Positions 48,240-57,066 of a DNA stretch of 64,000 nt are shown piece by piece. Both the position numbers and the translations under genes were made by a program. The notes under the pieces are model-generated. The model did no database searches. It was not told where the DNA came from and saw nothing but the letters and a program-made list of their open reading frames with translations. This DNA comes from Mycetocola_B reblochoni (GTDB lineage Bacteria > Actinomycetota > Actinomycetes > Actinomycetales > Microbacteriaceae): NCBI RefSeq assembly GCF_003667525.1, contig NZ_RCUW01000001.1, forward strand, positions 186,001-250,000, written 5' to 3'. Position 1 is the first letter of the stretch, and the number at the start of each line of letters is the position of its first letter.

Positions 48240-49559
48240 ATGAGCAGAATGCAGCACTTCGGCTGGTTCCTGTCCCGCGGCTTCGGCCCGCAGGGCTGGG
48301 GCCAGCCCTCCGCCGACTGGGGCGACGACTGGACCAGGCCCCGGCTCTACCAGCAGTCCGTCCGTGACCTCGAGCGCGCGGGCTTCGACCTCGTCGTCGT
48401 CGAGGACGCCCTCTCCCTCGGCAATCCGGACGCCCTCGCGTTGCGCGTCGACCGGGCGTACGGCGGCCCGAAGCACGACCCGCTCATGCTGGCGCCCTAC
48501 CTGCTCGACGCGACCGAGCACATCGGCATCGCGCCGACGATCAACCCGATGTCGCTTCCGCCGTACACGGCGGCGCGGCAGCTGGCCACCCTCAACCACC
48601 TCAGCGACGGCCGCCTGGGCGCGAACATCGTCACCCACGTCGGCAGCAGCCGGCACTTCGGGCTCGACCCGCTCCCGCACGACGCCGCCTACGACCGGGC
48701 GGGCGAGTGGCTGAGCGGCGTCAGGGAGCTCTGGGGCAGCTGGCGCGACGGAGCCCTCGTTCAGGACGCGGCGTCCGGGCGGTTCGCCGACGCGTCCCGG
48801 CTCGACGCCGTGCGCCACGACGGCGAGCACTACCGCTTCGAGGGACCGCTCAACGCGATCCCCCGGCCGGAGGGCGACCCGGTGATCGTCTCCCCCGGCG
48901 GCTCGCCGCGCGGCCTCGACTTCGCCGGGACCCACTCGGACGTGCAGCTCGCCCTCGCCCGGCTCGACCCCGCCCGGATCCGGGAGTACCGCTCCCGCGT
49001 GCACGCCGCGGCGGCGGCCCACGGGCGAGACCCGGAGGAGGTCGCCGTCCTGCTCGTTCTCAAGCCGGTCGTGGTGTCCAGCCGGGAGGAGGCGGAGCGC
49101 ATCGTCGCCGCCTCGGCCACACCCGACGACGCGGCCCTGCGCCGGATCGCCCTCGCCCACTCCAGCGACCTGGAGACCGACCTCACCGTGCTCGACCTGG
49201 ACCGCCCCCTCGACCCGGGGGTGTTCGGCGACCACGTCTCGCGCGGCAGCATCGCCGGTCTGCTCGGCCGCGTCGACGACCCCGCGGACGCCACCCTGCG
49301 CGAGGTGCTCGCCCAGCACGCCCGTCTCGGGCTGATCAGCGACCGGTCGGGGCTGGTGGGCACGGCGGAGGAGATCGCCGACGCCATCGAGGAGCTCGGC
49401 GAGGAGGCCGACAACGATGGTTTCCTGCTCTCCGGCGACTTCCACCCCGTCACCGTGCACCGCTACCTCGACGAGCTCGTGCCCGTGCTGCGCCGACGGG
49501 GCGTGCTCCGTCGCGAGTACGGCGACGGCGGACTGCGCGGCAACCTCAGAGACTTCTGA
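48240..49559 (+). CDS. LLM-class FMN-dependent monooxygenase (NtaA/SnaA/DszA type)
   Basis: The 439-residue TIM barrel belongs to the NtaA/SnaA/DszA branch by its opening FGWFLSRGFGPQGWGQ, the AARQLATLNHLSDGRLGANIVT core and RHFGLDPLPHDAAYDRAGEWL. These enzymes use FMNH2 from a separate reductase to oxidise N- or S-containing organics. No reductase gene is adjacent; the split-barrel flavoprotein just upstream might serve, as an inference. GAGGG lies seven bases before the ATG. The C-terminus ends in Arg-rich turns. Confidence 0.85.
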   Translation: MSRMQHFGWFLSRGFGPQGWGQPSADWGDDWTRPRLYQQSVRDLERAGFDLVVVEDALSLGNPDALALRVDRAYGGPKHDPLMLAPYLLDATEHIGIAPTINPMSLPPYTAARQLATLNHLSDGRLGANIVTHVGSSRHFGLDPLPHDAAYDRAGEWLSGVRELWGSWRDGALVQDAASGRFADASRLDAVRHDGEHYRFEGPLNAIPRPEGDPVIVSPGGSPRGLDFAGTHSDVQLALARLDPARIREYRSRVHAAAAAHGRDPEEVAVLLVLKPVVVSSREEAERIVAASATPDDAALRRIALAHSSDLETDLTVLDLDRPLDPGVFGDHVSRGSIAGLLGRVDDPADATLREVLAQHARLGLISDRSGLVGTAEEIADAIEELGEEADNDGFLLSGDFHPVTVHRYLDELVPVLRRRGVLRREYGDGGLRGNLRDF

Positions 49560-49680
49560 CCCCGGCGGGCCTGAGCCGCGGCGTGACGACCGGCCGCGAC
49601 GCCGCGCCAGGCCGTCGTCCCTGTGCTCGCGATGCTGGGACACTGGGTCCATCACCGTTCGACCCCGGAGCACAGCAGCC

Positions 49681-50964
49681 ATGAGCCACCCCCACCTCGC
49701 GATCGTCCACCTGAGGACGCACCGCCCGCACGACCCCGGCTTCCAGCGCGAGCTCGACGAGCTCAACGCGGGCGCCCTCGCCGCCGTCGAGCGGCTGGGC
49801 TGGACGGCGGAGCTGGTCGCGGCGGGCGAGCAGCCGCTGACAACGACACTCGCGGCGGTCGAGCGCGCGGACGGCGTCGTGCTGATGGGCGGCGAGGACG
49901 TCGAGCCCGGCCGGTACGGAGGCACGGACGGCTACGAGGGGCAGGGCACCCACGACCCCGAGGCGGACGCGGCCCACATTGCCCTCGTCCGGCGCTCCGT
50001 CGCGGAGGGCGTGCCGCTGCTCGGCATCTGCCGCGGGCAGCAGATCGTCAACGTCGCCCTCGGTGGCACGCTGGTCCAGCACCTGGACACCACCGAGGCC
50101 CACCGCGGCGGTCGCGGCGCGCCGAGCCCGTACGTGTCCTCGCGGGTGCTGCTCACCCGGGGCAGCGCCCTGCGCGGCGACGTCGACCCGGCGCGCGCCG
50201 TCTTGTGCACCCACCATCAGGCGGTCGACGTGCTCGGCAAGGGGCTGCGGGTGGACGCGGTCGCTGCGGACGGCGTCATCGAGGCGATCAGCCACGTCTC
50301 CGCGCCGGTCACCGCCGTGCAGTGGCACCCGGAGCACCCGGACGACGTCGACGGGCTCGTCGCCCTGCTGCGTCGCCTCGCGCGGCAGATCGCGGGCGCG
50401 TCCCTCCCCCGCCGCCCCGATGTGACCGCGCTCGAGCTCGTCGGCGGACCGGAGCCGCTCACGCACCGGCTGCACGAGGACGACGGAACCCGGGCGACGC
50501 TGTTCCGCGCACACCGTGACCGGATCGTGTCCGCGCTCGGGCCGAGTGCCCTCACCGTCGAGCACATCGGCTCCACCTCGGTGCCGGGGCTCGCGGCCAA
50601 GCCGATCATCGACATCGTCGTCGCCGTGGCGGACGTCACCGCGGAGGAGGACTACCTGACCGCCCTCATCGCCGCCGGCTACGAGCTGCGCGTGCGCGAG
50701 CACGGCCACCGTCTCGTCCGCACGCCGGAGCGCGACGTCCACGTGCACCTGTACGCCGACGGCGACCCGGCGATCGCCGCGTACCTGACGCTGAGGGACC
50801 ACCTCCGCACGGACGCGGACGACCGCGCCCTCTACGCGGCGACGAAGCGCGTGCTGATGGAACGCGACTGGGCGGACGGCAACGACTACGCCGACGCGAA
50901 GGGCGACGTCATCGCCGCGATCATCGCCAGGGCCAGGGCCAGGGCTGCGGCGACGGAGAGCTAG
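49681..50964 (+). CDS. Class I glutamine amidotransferase (PuuD-like) fused to GrpB/UPF0157
   Basis: Residues 1-240 form a gamma-glutamyl-gamma-aminobutyrate-hydrolase-like domain: GVVLMGGEDVEP, nucleophile Cys in LLGICRGQQIVN, and WHPEHPDD with His-x-Glu. After a short linker, residues about 250-420 form a GrpB/UPF0157 domain of the nucleotidyltransferase superfamily (VEHIGSTSVPGLAAKPIIDIVVAV, DVHVHLYADGDP, LYAATKRVLMERDWADGNDYADAK). The fused layout is unusual. The first part may hydrolyse gamma-glutamyl amides; the second has no established reaction. The frame is unbroken through the junction. Confidence 0.85.
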   Translation: MSHPHLAIVHLRTHRPHDPGFQRELDELNAGALAAVERLGWTAELVAAGEQPLTTTLAAVERADGVVLMGGEDVEPGRYGGTDGYEGQGTHDPEADAAHIALVRRSVAEGVPLLGICRGQQIVNVALGGTLVQHLDTTEAHRGGRGAPSPYVSSRVLLTRGSALRGDVDPARAVLCTHHQAVDVLGKGLRVDAVAADGVIEAISHVSAPVTAVQWHPEHPDDVDGLVALLRRLARQIAGASLPRRPDVTALELVGGPEPLTHRLHEDDGTRATLFRAHRDRIVSALGPSALTVEHIGSTSVPGLAAKPIIDIVVAVADVTAEEDYLTALIAAGYELRVREHGHRLVRTPERDVHVHLYADGDPAIAAYLTLRDHLRTDADDRALYAATKRVLMERDWADGNDYADAKGDVIAAIIARARARAAATES

Positions 50965-51008
50965 CGATCAGCCGGTCGTGATCATGCGGCCGCGCGTCCG
51001 ACTGCTGC

Positions 51009-52034
51009 TCAGCTGCGCCGGACGAGCGGGATGACCTGCTCGGCGAAGCGCTCCACCTCGGACAGCATCGGCGAGAACTGCAGCAGCAGCGTGTCGACGC
51101 CGACCGCCTCGAACTCCCTGATGCGCGCCGCGACCTGCTCCGGCGTGCCGATCAGCTCGGGACGCAGGCCCCGGTTGGACACCGAGTAGTCGCGCAGGCT
51201 CACCGGGGTGTCCAGCTGCGACTTGGACACGAAGTCCTGGTAGGAGTGATACGCGTCGCCGCTGCGCACGTCGGTGATGCGTTCCAGCTCCGCCTGGGCC
51301 TCCTCCTCCGTGTCGCGCACGATCGCGAACGCGGCCATGCCGAAGCGCTCGAACGGCTCCCGCCCCGCCTCGGCCCGGCGGCGGCGCATGTCGGTGATCT
51401 TCGCGTCCAGCTCGTCCACGGTGCCGCCGTGGGTGAGGTACGCGTCGGCGAAGCCCGTGATGGCCTCGCGCCCGGCGGGGCTCTCACCCCCGGCGTAGAT
51501 GAGCGGCTGACGGACCGGCTTCGGCTCCAGGTGGGTGCCGTCGAGGCGGAAGTGCCGCCCCTCGTGGCTGTACGGCGTCTGGCTCCAGAGCCCCCTCAGC
51601 ACCTCGACGTACTCGCTCGTGTAGGCGTAGCGGTCGTCGTGGCTGGCGAAGTCGACCCCGTACTGCCTGGCCTCCTCCTGCCACCACGCGGAGACGACGT
51701 TGAGGGTGAACCGGCCGGCGGCGACGTCCTGGATGGTGGCGATCTGCTTGGCCGCGAGCGCGACGGGGTGGTAGCTGGGGCGCAGCGCCGCCATGATCTC
51801 GATGCGCTCCGTGACGGCGGCCGTGGCGATCGCGACGGTCCAGGCGTCCAGGGCGGGGCCGTCGGCGCCCCTGATGTCGTTGAGGTTGAGCTCGGGCACG
51901 AGGGTGAGGTCGAAGCCGCCGGCCTCCGCCGCCCTGGCGATGCGGATGATGTGCTCGACCGTGGCGGGGGTCTGCTCGTCGGCGACGTTGCGCAGCCAGC
52001 CGCCGAAGATGGGGGTCCAGTAGCCGAACCTCAT
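51009..52034 (-). CDS. LLM-class flavin-dependent monooxygenase (SsuD/SfnG-like)
   Basis: The 341-residue TIM barrel starts MRFGYWTPIFGGWLRNV. It contains IEIMAALRPSYHPVALAAKQIATI, GRFTLNVVSAWWQEEARQYG and LIYAGGESPAGREAITGFADAYL, as in alkanesulfonate and dimethylsulfone monooxygenases. A sulfur-scavenging role is likely but the exact substrate is not visible. The start follows GAGGAG. It is transcribed alone, divergent from the quinone-reductase-like gene across 255 bp. RutA-like pyrimidine ring oxygenase is a less likely alternative. Confidence 0.83.
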   Translation of the reverse strand: MRFGYWTPIFGGWLRNVADEQTPATVEHIIRIARAAEAGGFDLTLVPELNLNDIRGADGPALDAWTVAIATAAVTERIEIMAALRPSYHPVALAAKQIATIQDVAAGRFTLNVVSAWWQEEARQYGVDFASHDDRYAYTSEYVEVLRGLWSQTPYSHEGRHFRLDGTHLEPKPVRQPLIYAGGESPAGREAITGFADAYLTHGGTVDELDAKITDMRRRRAEAGREPFERFGMAAFAIVRDTEEEAQAELERITDVRSGDAYHSYQDFVSKSQLDTPVSLRDYSVSNRGLRPELIGTPEQVAARIREFEAVGVDTLLLQFSPMLSEVERFAEQVIPLVRRS

Positions 52035-52289
52035 GCCGTGCTCCTCGTGCTCGTTGCGGTGACGGGCCGTCCCGGGCCGCGCGGCCCGCCACGGTGGCCG
52101 GGGACGGGGTCCGGCGAGCAGTATCGCGGACGGCCGCGGGCTCCCGGCTCAACAGTGGCACAGGCACGTCATCCTCGGAAATGTGTGACGCGCTGTGGCA
52201 CACCGCATGACGATCACGCCAGACTTGCTCAACACGAGACACGACGCACCCGGCAGCACACACCGCTGCACGACCTCGAGGAGGGCCCC
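52035..52289. promoter_or_regulatory. Divergent intergenic region
   Basis: This 255-bp region separates the LLM monooxygenase (-) and the zinc-type dehydrogenase (+). TTGCTC near 52225 may be a -35 element for the rightward gene, and GGAGG just before 52290 is its ribosome site. The middle (52150-52230) is less GC-rich. No operator was recognised. Confidence 0.35.
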
Positions 52290-53369
52290 ATGTCGGCAGC
52301 AGCACAGCAGGCCGGGCAGGCCGGGCACGCCGGGCAGGCCACGATCGCCACGGTGGTGTCCCGCGCGGGGGGTCCGCTCGACGGCGAGGGCAGCCTCGTC
52401 GACGCGCGCATCCCCGCGCCGGCCGCCCCGACCGGGCACGACCTGCTCGTCGAGGTCGCCGCCGTGTCGGTCAACCCGGTCGACGTGAAGGTCCGCGCCT
52501 CGGCGAACCCGGACGGCCGCGACCGGGTGCTCGGCTGGGACGCCGCGGGCACCGTCCTGGCCGTCGGAGAGGACGTGACGCTGTTCCGCCCCGGCGACGA
52601 GGTGTTCTACGCCGGCGCCCTCGACCGCCCCGGCAGCTACGCGAGCCAGCAGCTCGTCGACGAGCGCATCGTCGGGCCCAAGCCGGCGACCCTGGGCTTC
52701 GCCGATGCCGCCGCGCTCCCGCTCACCGGCATCACCGCGTGGGAGGCCCTGTTCGACAAGCTCGGGCTGACCGCCGACTCCACCGGCACACTGCTCGTCC
52801 TCGGCGCAGCCGGAGGGGTCGGCTCGATCCTCATCCAGCTCGCCACAGCGCTCACCGGGGTCACGGTGATCGCCACCGCCTCCCGGCCGGAGTCGCGTGC
52901 CTGGGCGGAGCGGCTGGGAGCCCACGTGGTCGTCGACCACTCGGCGCCCGACCTCGACCGGCGCATCCTCGACGTCGCCCCCGGAGGGGTGGACTACGTC
53001 TTCACACCGCAGAGCAGGGGCCGGATCCCGCTGTTCGCGACGGTGGTGCGCCCCTTCGGTGAGATCGTCGCCATCGACGACGAACGGGACCTCGACATCA
53101 TGGCGCTGAAGGATCGGTCGCTGTCGTGGCACTGGGAGTTCATGTTCGCCCGCGCCCGCCACGGCTACGACCTGATCGCGCAGCACACGCTGCTCGCACG
53201 CATCGCGAGGCTCGTCGACGCCGGTCGCCTCCGCACCACGCGGACGCGGACGCTCACACCGCTCGATGCGGCCAGCCTCCGCGAGGCCCACCGCGCCGTC
53301 GAGTCGGGGCACATGGTCGGAAAGGTCGTCGTCGCCGAGGCCGACGACTCTCCGCACGCCCCGGCCTGA
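52290..53369 (+). CDS. Zinc-type alcohol dehydrogenase / quinone-reductase-like protein
   Basis: The 359-residue medium-chain dehydrogenase-like protein has VAAVSVNPVDVKVR, LGWDAAGTVLAVGEDV, GAAGGVGSILIQLA (NADPH-binding, near residue 170) and GRIPLFATVVRPFGEIVAID. There are no structural or catalytic Zn cysteines, as in quinone oxidoreductases. It should reduce quinones or enones with NADPH. The first 20 residues contain a GQAGHAGQA repeat from a short DNA repeat. GGAGG precedes the ATG by five bases. Confidence 0.87.
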   Translation: MSAAAQQAGQAGHAGQATIATVVSRAGGPLDGEGSLVDARIPAPAAPTGHDLLVEVAAVSVNPVDVKVRASANPDGRDRVLGWDAAGTVLAVGEDVTLFRPGDEVFYAGALDRPGSYASQQLVDERIVGPKPATLGFADAAALPLTGITAWEALFDKLGLTADSTGTLLVLGAAGGVGSILIQLATALTGVTVIATASRPESRAWAERLGAHVVVDHSAPDLDRRILDVAPGGVDYVFTPQSRGRIPLFATVVRPFGEIVAIDDERDLDIMALKDRSLSWHWEFMFARARHGYDLIAQHTLLARIARLVDAGRLRTTRTRTLTPLDAASLREAHRAVESGHMVGKVVVAEADDSPHAPA

Positions 53370-53391
53370 CCCTCGCCCCTAAGCTGGTCGC

Positions 53392-54429
53392 ATGGAGAGA
53401 CACCCGGTCCGCCTCGGCTTCCTCATCGCCGTCGGCGTCCTGCTCGCGGTCGGCCTGGCCGTGGCGCTGAGCTCGCTCAGCACGGTGCTCATCACCGTCG
53501 GCACGGCCCTGTTCGTCGCGGTCGGCCTCAACCCGCTCGTGACCAGGCTCGTCGCGCGAGGGCTCTCCCGCGGGGTGTCGGTCCTCATCGTCACGCTGGG
53601 TGTGCTCGCACTGCTCGGGGCGCTGCTGCTGGTCATCGTCCCGATCATCGTCGACCAGGTCCGCCTGCTCGCGACCGAGCTGCCGAGCCTGCTCGCTGAC
53701 CTGCCCCGGCAGGAGTGGTACCTCGACCTCGACGAGTCCACCGGCGGCGGCATCGGCCAGCTGCGCGACTGGCTGAGCTCCACGATCGTCGACCCGAACA
53801 CCTGGCTCGCCCTCGGCGGCGGCGTCCTGCAGGCGACGGCCAGCATCGCCGGGGGCGTCGGCAACACCGTGTTCATCGCGATCCTGACGCTCTACTTCCT
53901 CGCGGGGCTGCCCCGCATCACCGCGGCGTTCTACCGCCTGACCCCGCGCAGCACGCGGGAGCAGACGGTCGACCTGACGGAGGACATCCTCGCCGGGGTG
54001 GGCAACTACCTGTCGGGCATGGCGGTGCTCGCCGCGATGAACGCCGTGTTCTCGTTCATCGTTCTGACGATCGCGGGGAACCCCTTCGCGGCGGTGCTCG
54101 CCTTCCTCGCGCTGCTGATCACCTTCATCCCGCTCGTCGGCTCGGTGATCAGCACCGTGATCGTCACGCTCGTCTGCCTCATGGTGTCGCCGCCGAGCGC
54201 GCTGTGGGTCGGGATCGCCCTCGTCGCCTACATGCAGGTCGAGGCGTACGTGCTGACGCCGCGCGTGCTGAGCCGCGCGGTGACGATCCCCGGCTCGCTC
54301 GTGCTGATCGGCGCGATGGTCGGCGGCACGCTGCTCGGACTGCTGGGCGCGCTCGTGGCGGTCCCCGTGACGGCGGCGCTGCTGCTCATCATCGAGCGGG
54401 TCATCGTGCCGAGGCAGGAGCTGGCCTAG
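53392..54429 (+). CDS. AI-2E-family transporter (second copy)
   Basis: The 345-residue membrane protein is a shorter paralogue of the one at 38268-39575, without the charged tails. It has the same blocks: LFVAVGLNPLVTRL, LLIVGAL-like helices, YFLAGLPRITAAF, AAMNAVFSFIVLTIAGNPFAAVLAF and YMQVEAYVLTPRVLSRAVTIPG. Function is unproven for the family (AI-2 or Na+/H+ exchange proposed). TAAGCT at 53380-53385, six bases, then ATG points to a leaderless transcript, only 22 bp after the dehydrogenase stop. Confidence 0.88.
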   Translation: MERHPVRLGFLIAVGVLLAVGLAVALSSLSTVLITVGTALFVAVGLNPLVTRLVARGLSRGVSVLIVTLGVLALLGALLLVIVPIIVDQVRLLATELPSLLADLPRQEWYLDLDESTGGGIGQLRDWLSSTIVDPNTWLALGGGVLQATASIAGGVGNTVFIAILTLYFLAGLPRITAAFYRLTPRSTREQTVDLTEDILAGVGNYLSGMAVLAAMNAVFSFIVLTIAGNPFAAVLAFLALLITFIPLVGSVISTVIVTLVCLMVSPPSALWVGIALVAYMQVEAYVLTPRVLSRAVTIPGSLVLIGAMVGGTLLGLLGALVAVPVTAALLLIIERVIVPRQELA

Positions 54430-54499
54430 CCTCGTCGCGCCCGGTCGTGGCCGGTCCGCAGCCCGCCCACACGCCCTGTCTCCCGCGGCGGCCATGCAG

Positions 54500-54522
54500 T
54501 ATATTGATGTGGTCCGACCACA
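54500..54522 (+). promoter_or_regulatory. lldRD promoter with FadR/LldR-type operator
   Basis: TATATT at 54500-54505 is a good -10. It is followed at once by the perfect 15-bp palindrome TGTGGTCCGACCACA (54508-54522), containing TGGTCnGACCA, the consensus of LldR/FadR-type GntR repressors. The site covers the start of transcription. The product of the next gene should bind it, released by lactate. Confidence 0.8.
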
Positions 54523-54552
54523 GGGTCCCCGTGACGTCGAAGGAGGAACGCC

Positions 54553-55521
54553 GTGCCCGACACCCCGCGCGCCTGGCGCACCGTCCTCGACAAGATCGAG
54601 GCGGACCTCGTCTCCGGCTCCCTCCACCCCGGCGACCGCCTGCCGGGTGAGCGTCAGCTGGCCGCCGAGCTCGGCGTCGGGCGCTCCAGCGTCAGGGAGG
54701 CCATCCGCGTGCTCGACGCGATGGGGCTGGTGCAGACCAACGTCGGATCCGGCCCGCAGGCGGGAGCCATCATCGTCGCCCGGCCCGACGGCGGGATGTC
54801 GATGCTCATGCGGCTGCAGGTCGCGGCGACGGGCTTCGCCGTCGACGACATCGTCAGCTCCCGCGTGCTGCTCGAGACGGCGGTCGTCGCCAGCCTGGCG
54901 TCACGGTTCGCCCCGCCCGGCAGCCTCATCGGCCTGCCCATCATCGGCGCCCGCGCCGCCCACGACCACTACTTCGGCCAGGTGATCGCCCAGGCGACCC
55001 GCCAGGAGCCCGCCCTCCTCCGCCTCCCCGGCGAGGCGGACGGCACGGAGGGCTCGGGCACCGCGAACCCTCGCTCGCCGGAGTCGGACCCGACCCCCGC
55101 ACCGACACCGACACCGACACCGGAGACGCTGCTCGCCGACGCCGAACGCATCCTCGACCGGATGGACGCGGCCACCGACGCGGCGACCTTCCTGTCCCTC
55201 GACACCCGCTTCCACCTGCGGCTGGCGGAAGCCGCCGGAAACCAGGTCATCTCCGCCACCATGTCCGGGCTGCGCGGCGCCGTCGAGTCATACGTGACCG
55301 AGGGCATCCCCGCCTTCCCCGACTGGCCGGCGACCGCCGCCCGCCTGCAGCGCGAGCACAGGGACGTGATCGCCTCGATCCGCGCGGGCGACCAGCCCCT
55401 GGCCACCCGGCTGATCCGCCGGCACATCGAGGACTACTTCTCCGACATCAGCCTGCACCGATCGGAGCCGCCACTCCCCGACCCCGCCGCGGCGCCCGCG
55501 ACGAGCCAGACCAACAGGTAG
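54553..55521 (+). CDS. lldR: FadR-type GntR regulator of lactate use (LldR-like)
   Basis: The 322-residue protein has the GntR winged helix (LPGERQLAAELGVGRSSVREAIRVLDAMGLV) and a C-terminal FCD domain (FHLRLAEAAGNQVI, HRDVIASIRAGDQPLATRLIRRHIEDYF in parts). The Pro/Thr repeat at about residues 175-195 is an insertion between helices of the FCD domain. The start is GTG, eight bases from AGGAGG. It precedes lldD by 13 bp in the same operon, so lactate-responsive repression is likely. A TGGTCnGACCA operator lies in its own promoter. Confidence 0.88.
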   Translation: MPDTPRAWRTVLDKIEADLVSGSLHPGDRLPGERQLAAELGVGRSSVREAIRVLDAMGLVQTNVGSGPQAGAIIVARPDGGMSMLMRLQVAATGFAVDDIVSSRVLLETAVVASLASRFAPPGSLIGLPIIGARAAHDHYFGQVIAQATRQEPALLRLPGEADGTEGSGTANPRSPESDPTPAPTPTPTPETLLADAERILDRMDAATDAATFLSLDTRFHLRLAEAAGNQVISATMSGLRGAVESYVTEGIPAFPDWPATAARLQREHRDVIASIRAGDQPLATRLIRRHIEDYFSDISLHRSEPPLPDPAAAPATSQTNR

Positions 55522-55534
55522 AAAGAAGGAACCC

Positions 55535-56809
55535 ATGGTCCAACGACGCCTTCCCCGACCGCACGACCTGCTGCCCCTCATGCAGTTCAAGAAGCCGGAG
55601 TTCAACCCGCGCACCCGCCGCCTCGACTCCGCCACCAACGTCTACGACCTCCGCGCGATCGCCAAGCGCGTCACCCCGAAGGCCCCGTTCGACTACACCG
55701 ACGGCGCCGCGGAGGGCGAGGTCTCCCTCGCCAGGGCGCGGCAGGCGTTCGAGGACATCGAGTTCCACCCCTCCGTGCTGAAGGACGTCTCGCACGTCGA
55801 CACGACGCGCGAGATCCTCGGCGGCCCGTCGGCGCTGCCGTTCGGCATCGCTCCCACCGGCTTCACCCGGATGATGCAGACGGAGGGCGAGCGCGCCGGC
55901 TCGACGGCCGCCGAGGCCGCAGGGATCCCCTTCACGCTGTCGACGATGGGCACCACCTCGATCGAGGACGTCGCCGCGGCGGCACCGCACGGCCGCAACT
56001 GGTTCCAGCTGTACATGTGGACGGACCGTGAGCGCTCCATGAAGCTCGTCGACCGTGCGGCCGCCGCCGGCAACGACGTGCTCGTCGTCACCGTCGACAC
56101 CCCGGTCGGCGGGGCGCGCCTGCGCGATGTGCGCAACGGCATGACCATCCCGCCGAGCCTCACGCCGAAGACCGTGATCAACGCCATCCCGCGGCCGGCG
56201 TGGTGGATCAACTTCCTGACCACGGAGCCGCTCGCCTTCGCCAGCCTCGATCGCTGGTCGGGCACGGTCGCGGCCCTGATCGACACGATGTTCGACCCGA
56301 CCGTCGGACCGGACGAGGTCCGCTTCATCCGCGACAACTGGAAGGGCAAGCTCGTCGTCAAGGGCATCCAGTCGGTGGAGGACGCGAAGCTCGCCGTCGA
56401 CCTGGGCGCCGACGGCATCGTGCTGTCCAACCACGGCGGCCGCCAGCTGGACCGCGCGCCCATCCCGTTCCACCTGCTGCCGCACGTCGCGGCCGAGCTC
56501 GGCGACGACACCGAGATCCTGCTCGACACCGGCATCATGAACGGCGCGGACATCGTCGCGGCGGTCGCCCTCGGCGCCGACTTCACCCTCATCGGGCGCG
56601 CCTACCTCTACGGGCTCATGGCGGGCGGGCGAGCGGGCGTCGACAAGACGATCGACATCCTGCGCAGTGAGATCGTCCGCACCATGAAGCTGCTCGGCGT
56701 CGCCGCGTTGGACGAGCTCGAGCCGCGCCACGTCACCCAGCTGAGCCGCTTCACGACGCTCGGCCCCGTGCCCGAGCACCTGGCCGACGCGAAGCCGCGA
56801 CGCCGCTGA
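55535..56809 (+). CDS. lldD: FMN-dependent L-lactate dehydrogenase / 2-hydroxyacid oxidase
   Basis: The 424-residue enzyme oxidises L-lactate to pyruvate, passing electrons to the quinone pool or oxygen. It has all family marks: FDYTDGAAEGEVSLARARQAFE, PFGIAPTGFTRMMQTEGE, FQLYMWTDRE, VTVDTPVGGARLRDVRNG, LVVKGIQSVEDA (Lys) and LSNHGGRQLDRAP (catalytic His and Arg). DTGIMNGADIVAAVALGADFTLIGRAYLYGL binds the FMN phosphate. A ribosome site GAAAGAAGGA precedes it. It is the second gene of the lldRD operon, ended by hairpins. Confidence 0.93.
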   Translation: MVQRRLPRPHDLLPLMQFKKPEFNPRTRRLDSATNVYDLRAIAKRVTPKAPFDYTDGAAEGEVSLARARQAFEDIEFHPSVLKDVSHVDTTREILGGPSALPFGIAPTGFTRMMQTEGERAGSTAAEAAGIPFTLSTMGTTSIEDVAAAAPHGRNWFQLYMWTDRERSMKLVDRAAAAGNDVLVVTVDTPVGGARLRDVRNGMTIPPSLTPKTVINAIPRPAWWINFLTTEPLAFASLDRWSGTVAALIDTMFDPTVGPDEVRFIRDNWKGKLVVKGIQSVEDAKLAVDLGADGIVLSNHGGRQLDRAPIPFHLLPHVAAELGDDTEILLDTGIMNGADIVAAVALGADFTLIGRAYLYGLMAGGRAGVDKTIDILRSEIVRTMKLLGVAALDELEPRHVTQLSRFTTLGPVPEHLADAKPRRR

Positions 56810-56817
56810 GACGGCTC

Positions 56818-56950
56818 GGGCCCGGGCCCGGGCCCGGGCCGACCCGATCCGGTCCGATCCGGTCCGACGACGAGCGCGGTCCGACTCCGCGCGAAGTCGG
56901 ACCGACGCCGAGCCGGGCTGGGCCGGGCTGGGCCGGGCCGGGCCGGAGCG
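56818..56950. repeat. GC-repeat cluster with terminator hairpin after lldD
   Basis: It consists of nested short repeats: GGGCCC x4 in 56818-56840, GATCCGGTCC twice (56846-56865), and CGGGCTGGGC twice near 56913-56932. In between, GGTCCGACT (56878-56886) and AGTCGGACC (56895-56903) form a 9-bp stem that probably ends lldD transcription. No coding frame was supported in it. Confidence 0.6.
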
Positions 56951-57013
56951 ACGCGGTGCCTGGCCGACGCCGAGACAGGCGCGGCACCACGTGCGACCCT
57001 GCGCAGCAGCAGA

Positions 57014-57048
57014 GAACGGCCCCGCCTCCAGGAGAGGCGGGGCCGTTC
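57014..57048. terminator. Perfect 15-bp bidirectional terminator
   Basis: GAACGGCCCCGCCTC (57014-57028) and its exact complement (57034-57048) flank the loop CAGGA. It lies between lldD (+) and the roadblock gene (-), 18 bp beyond the latter's stop, and probably serves that gene. Confidence 0.8.
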
Positions 57049-57066
57049 CGCGTCGCGGGGCGGGGC

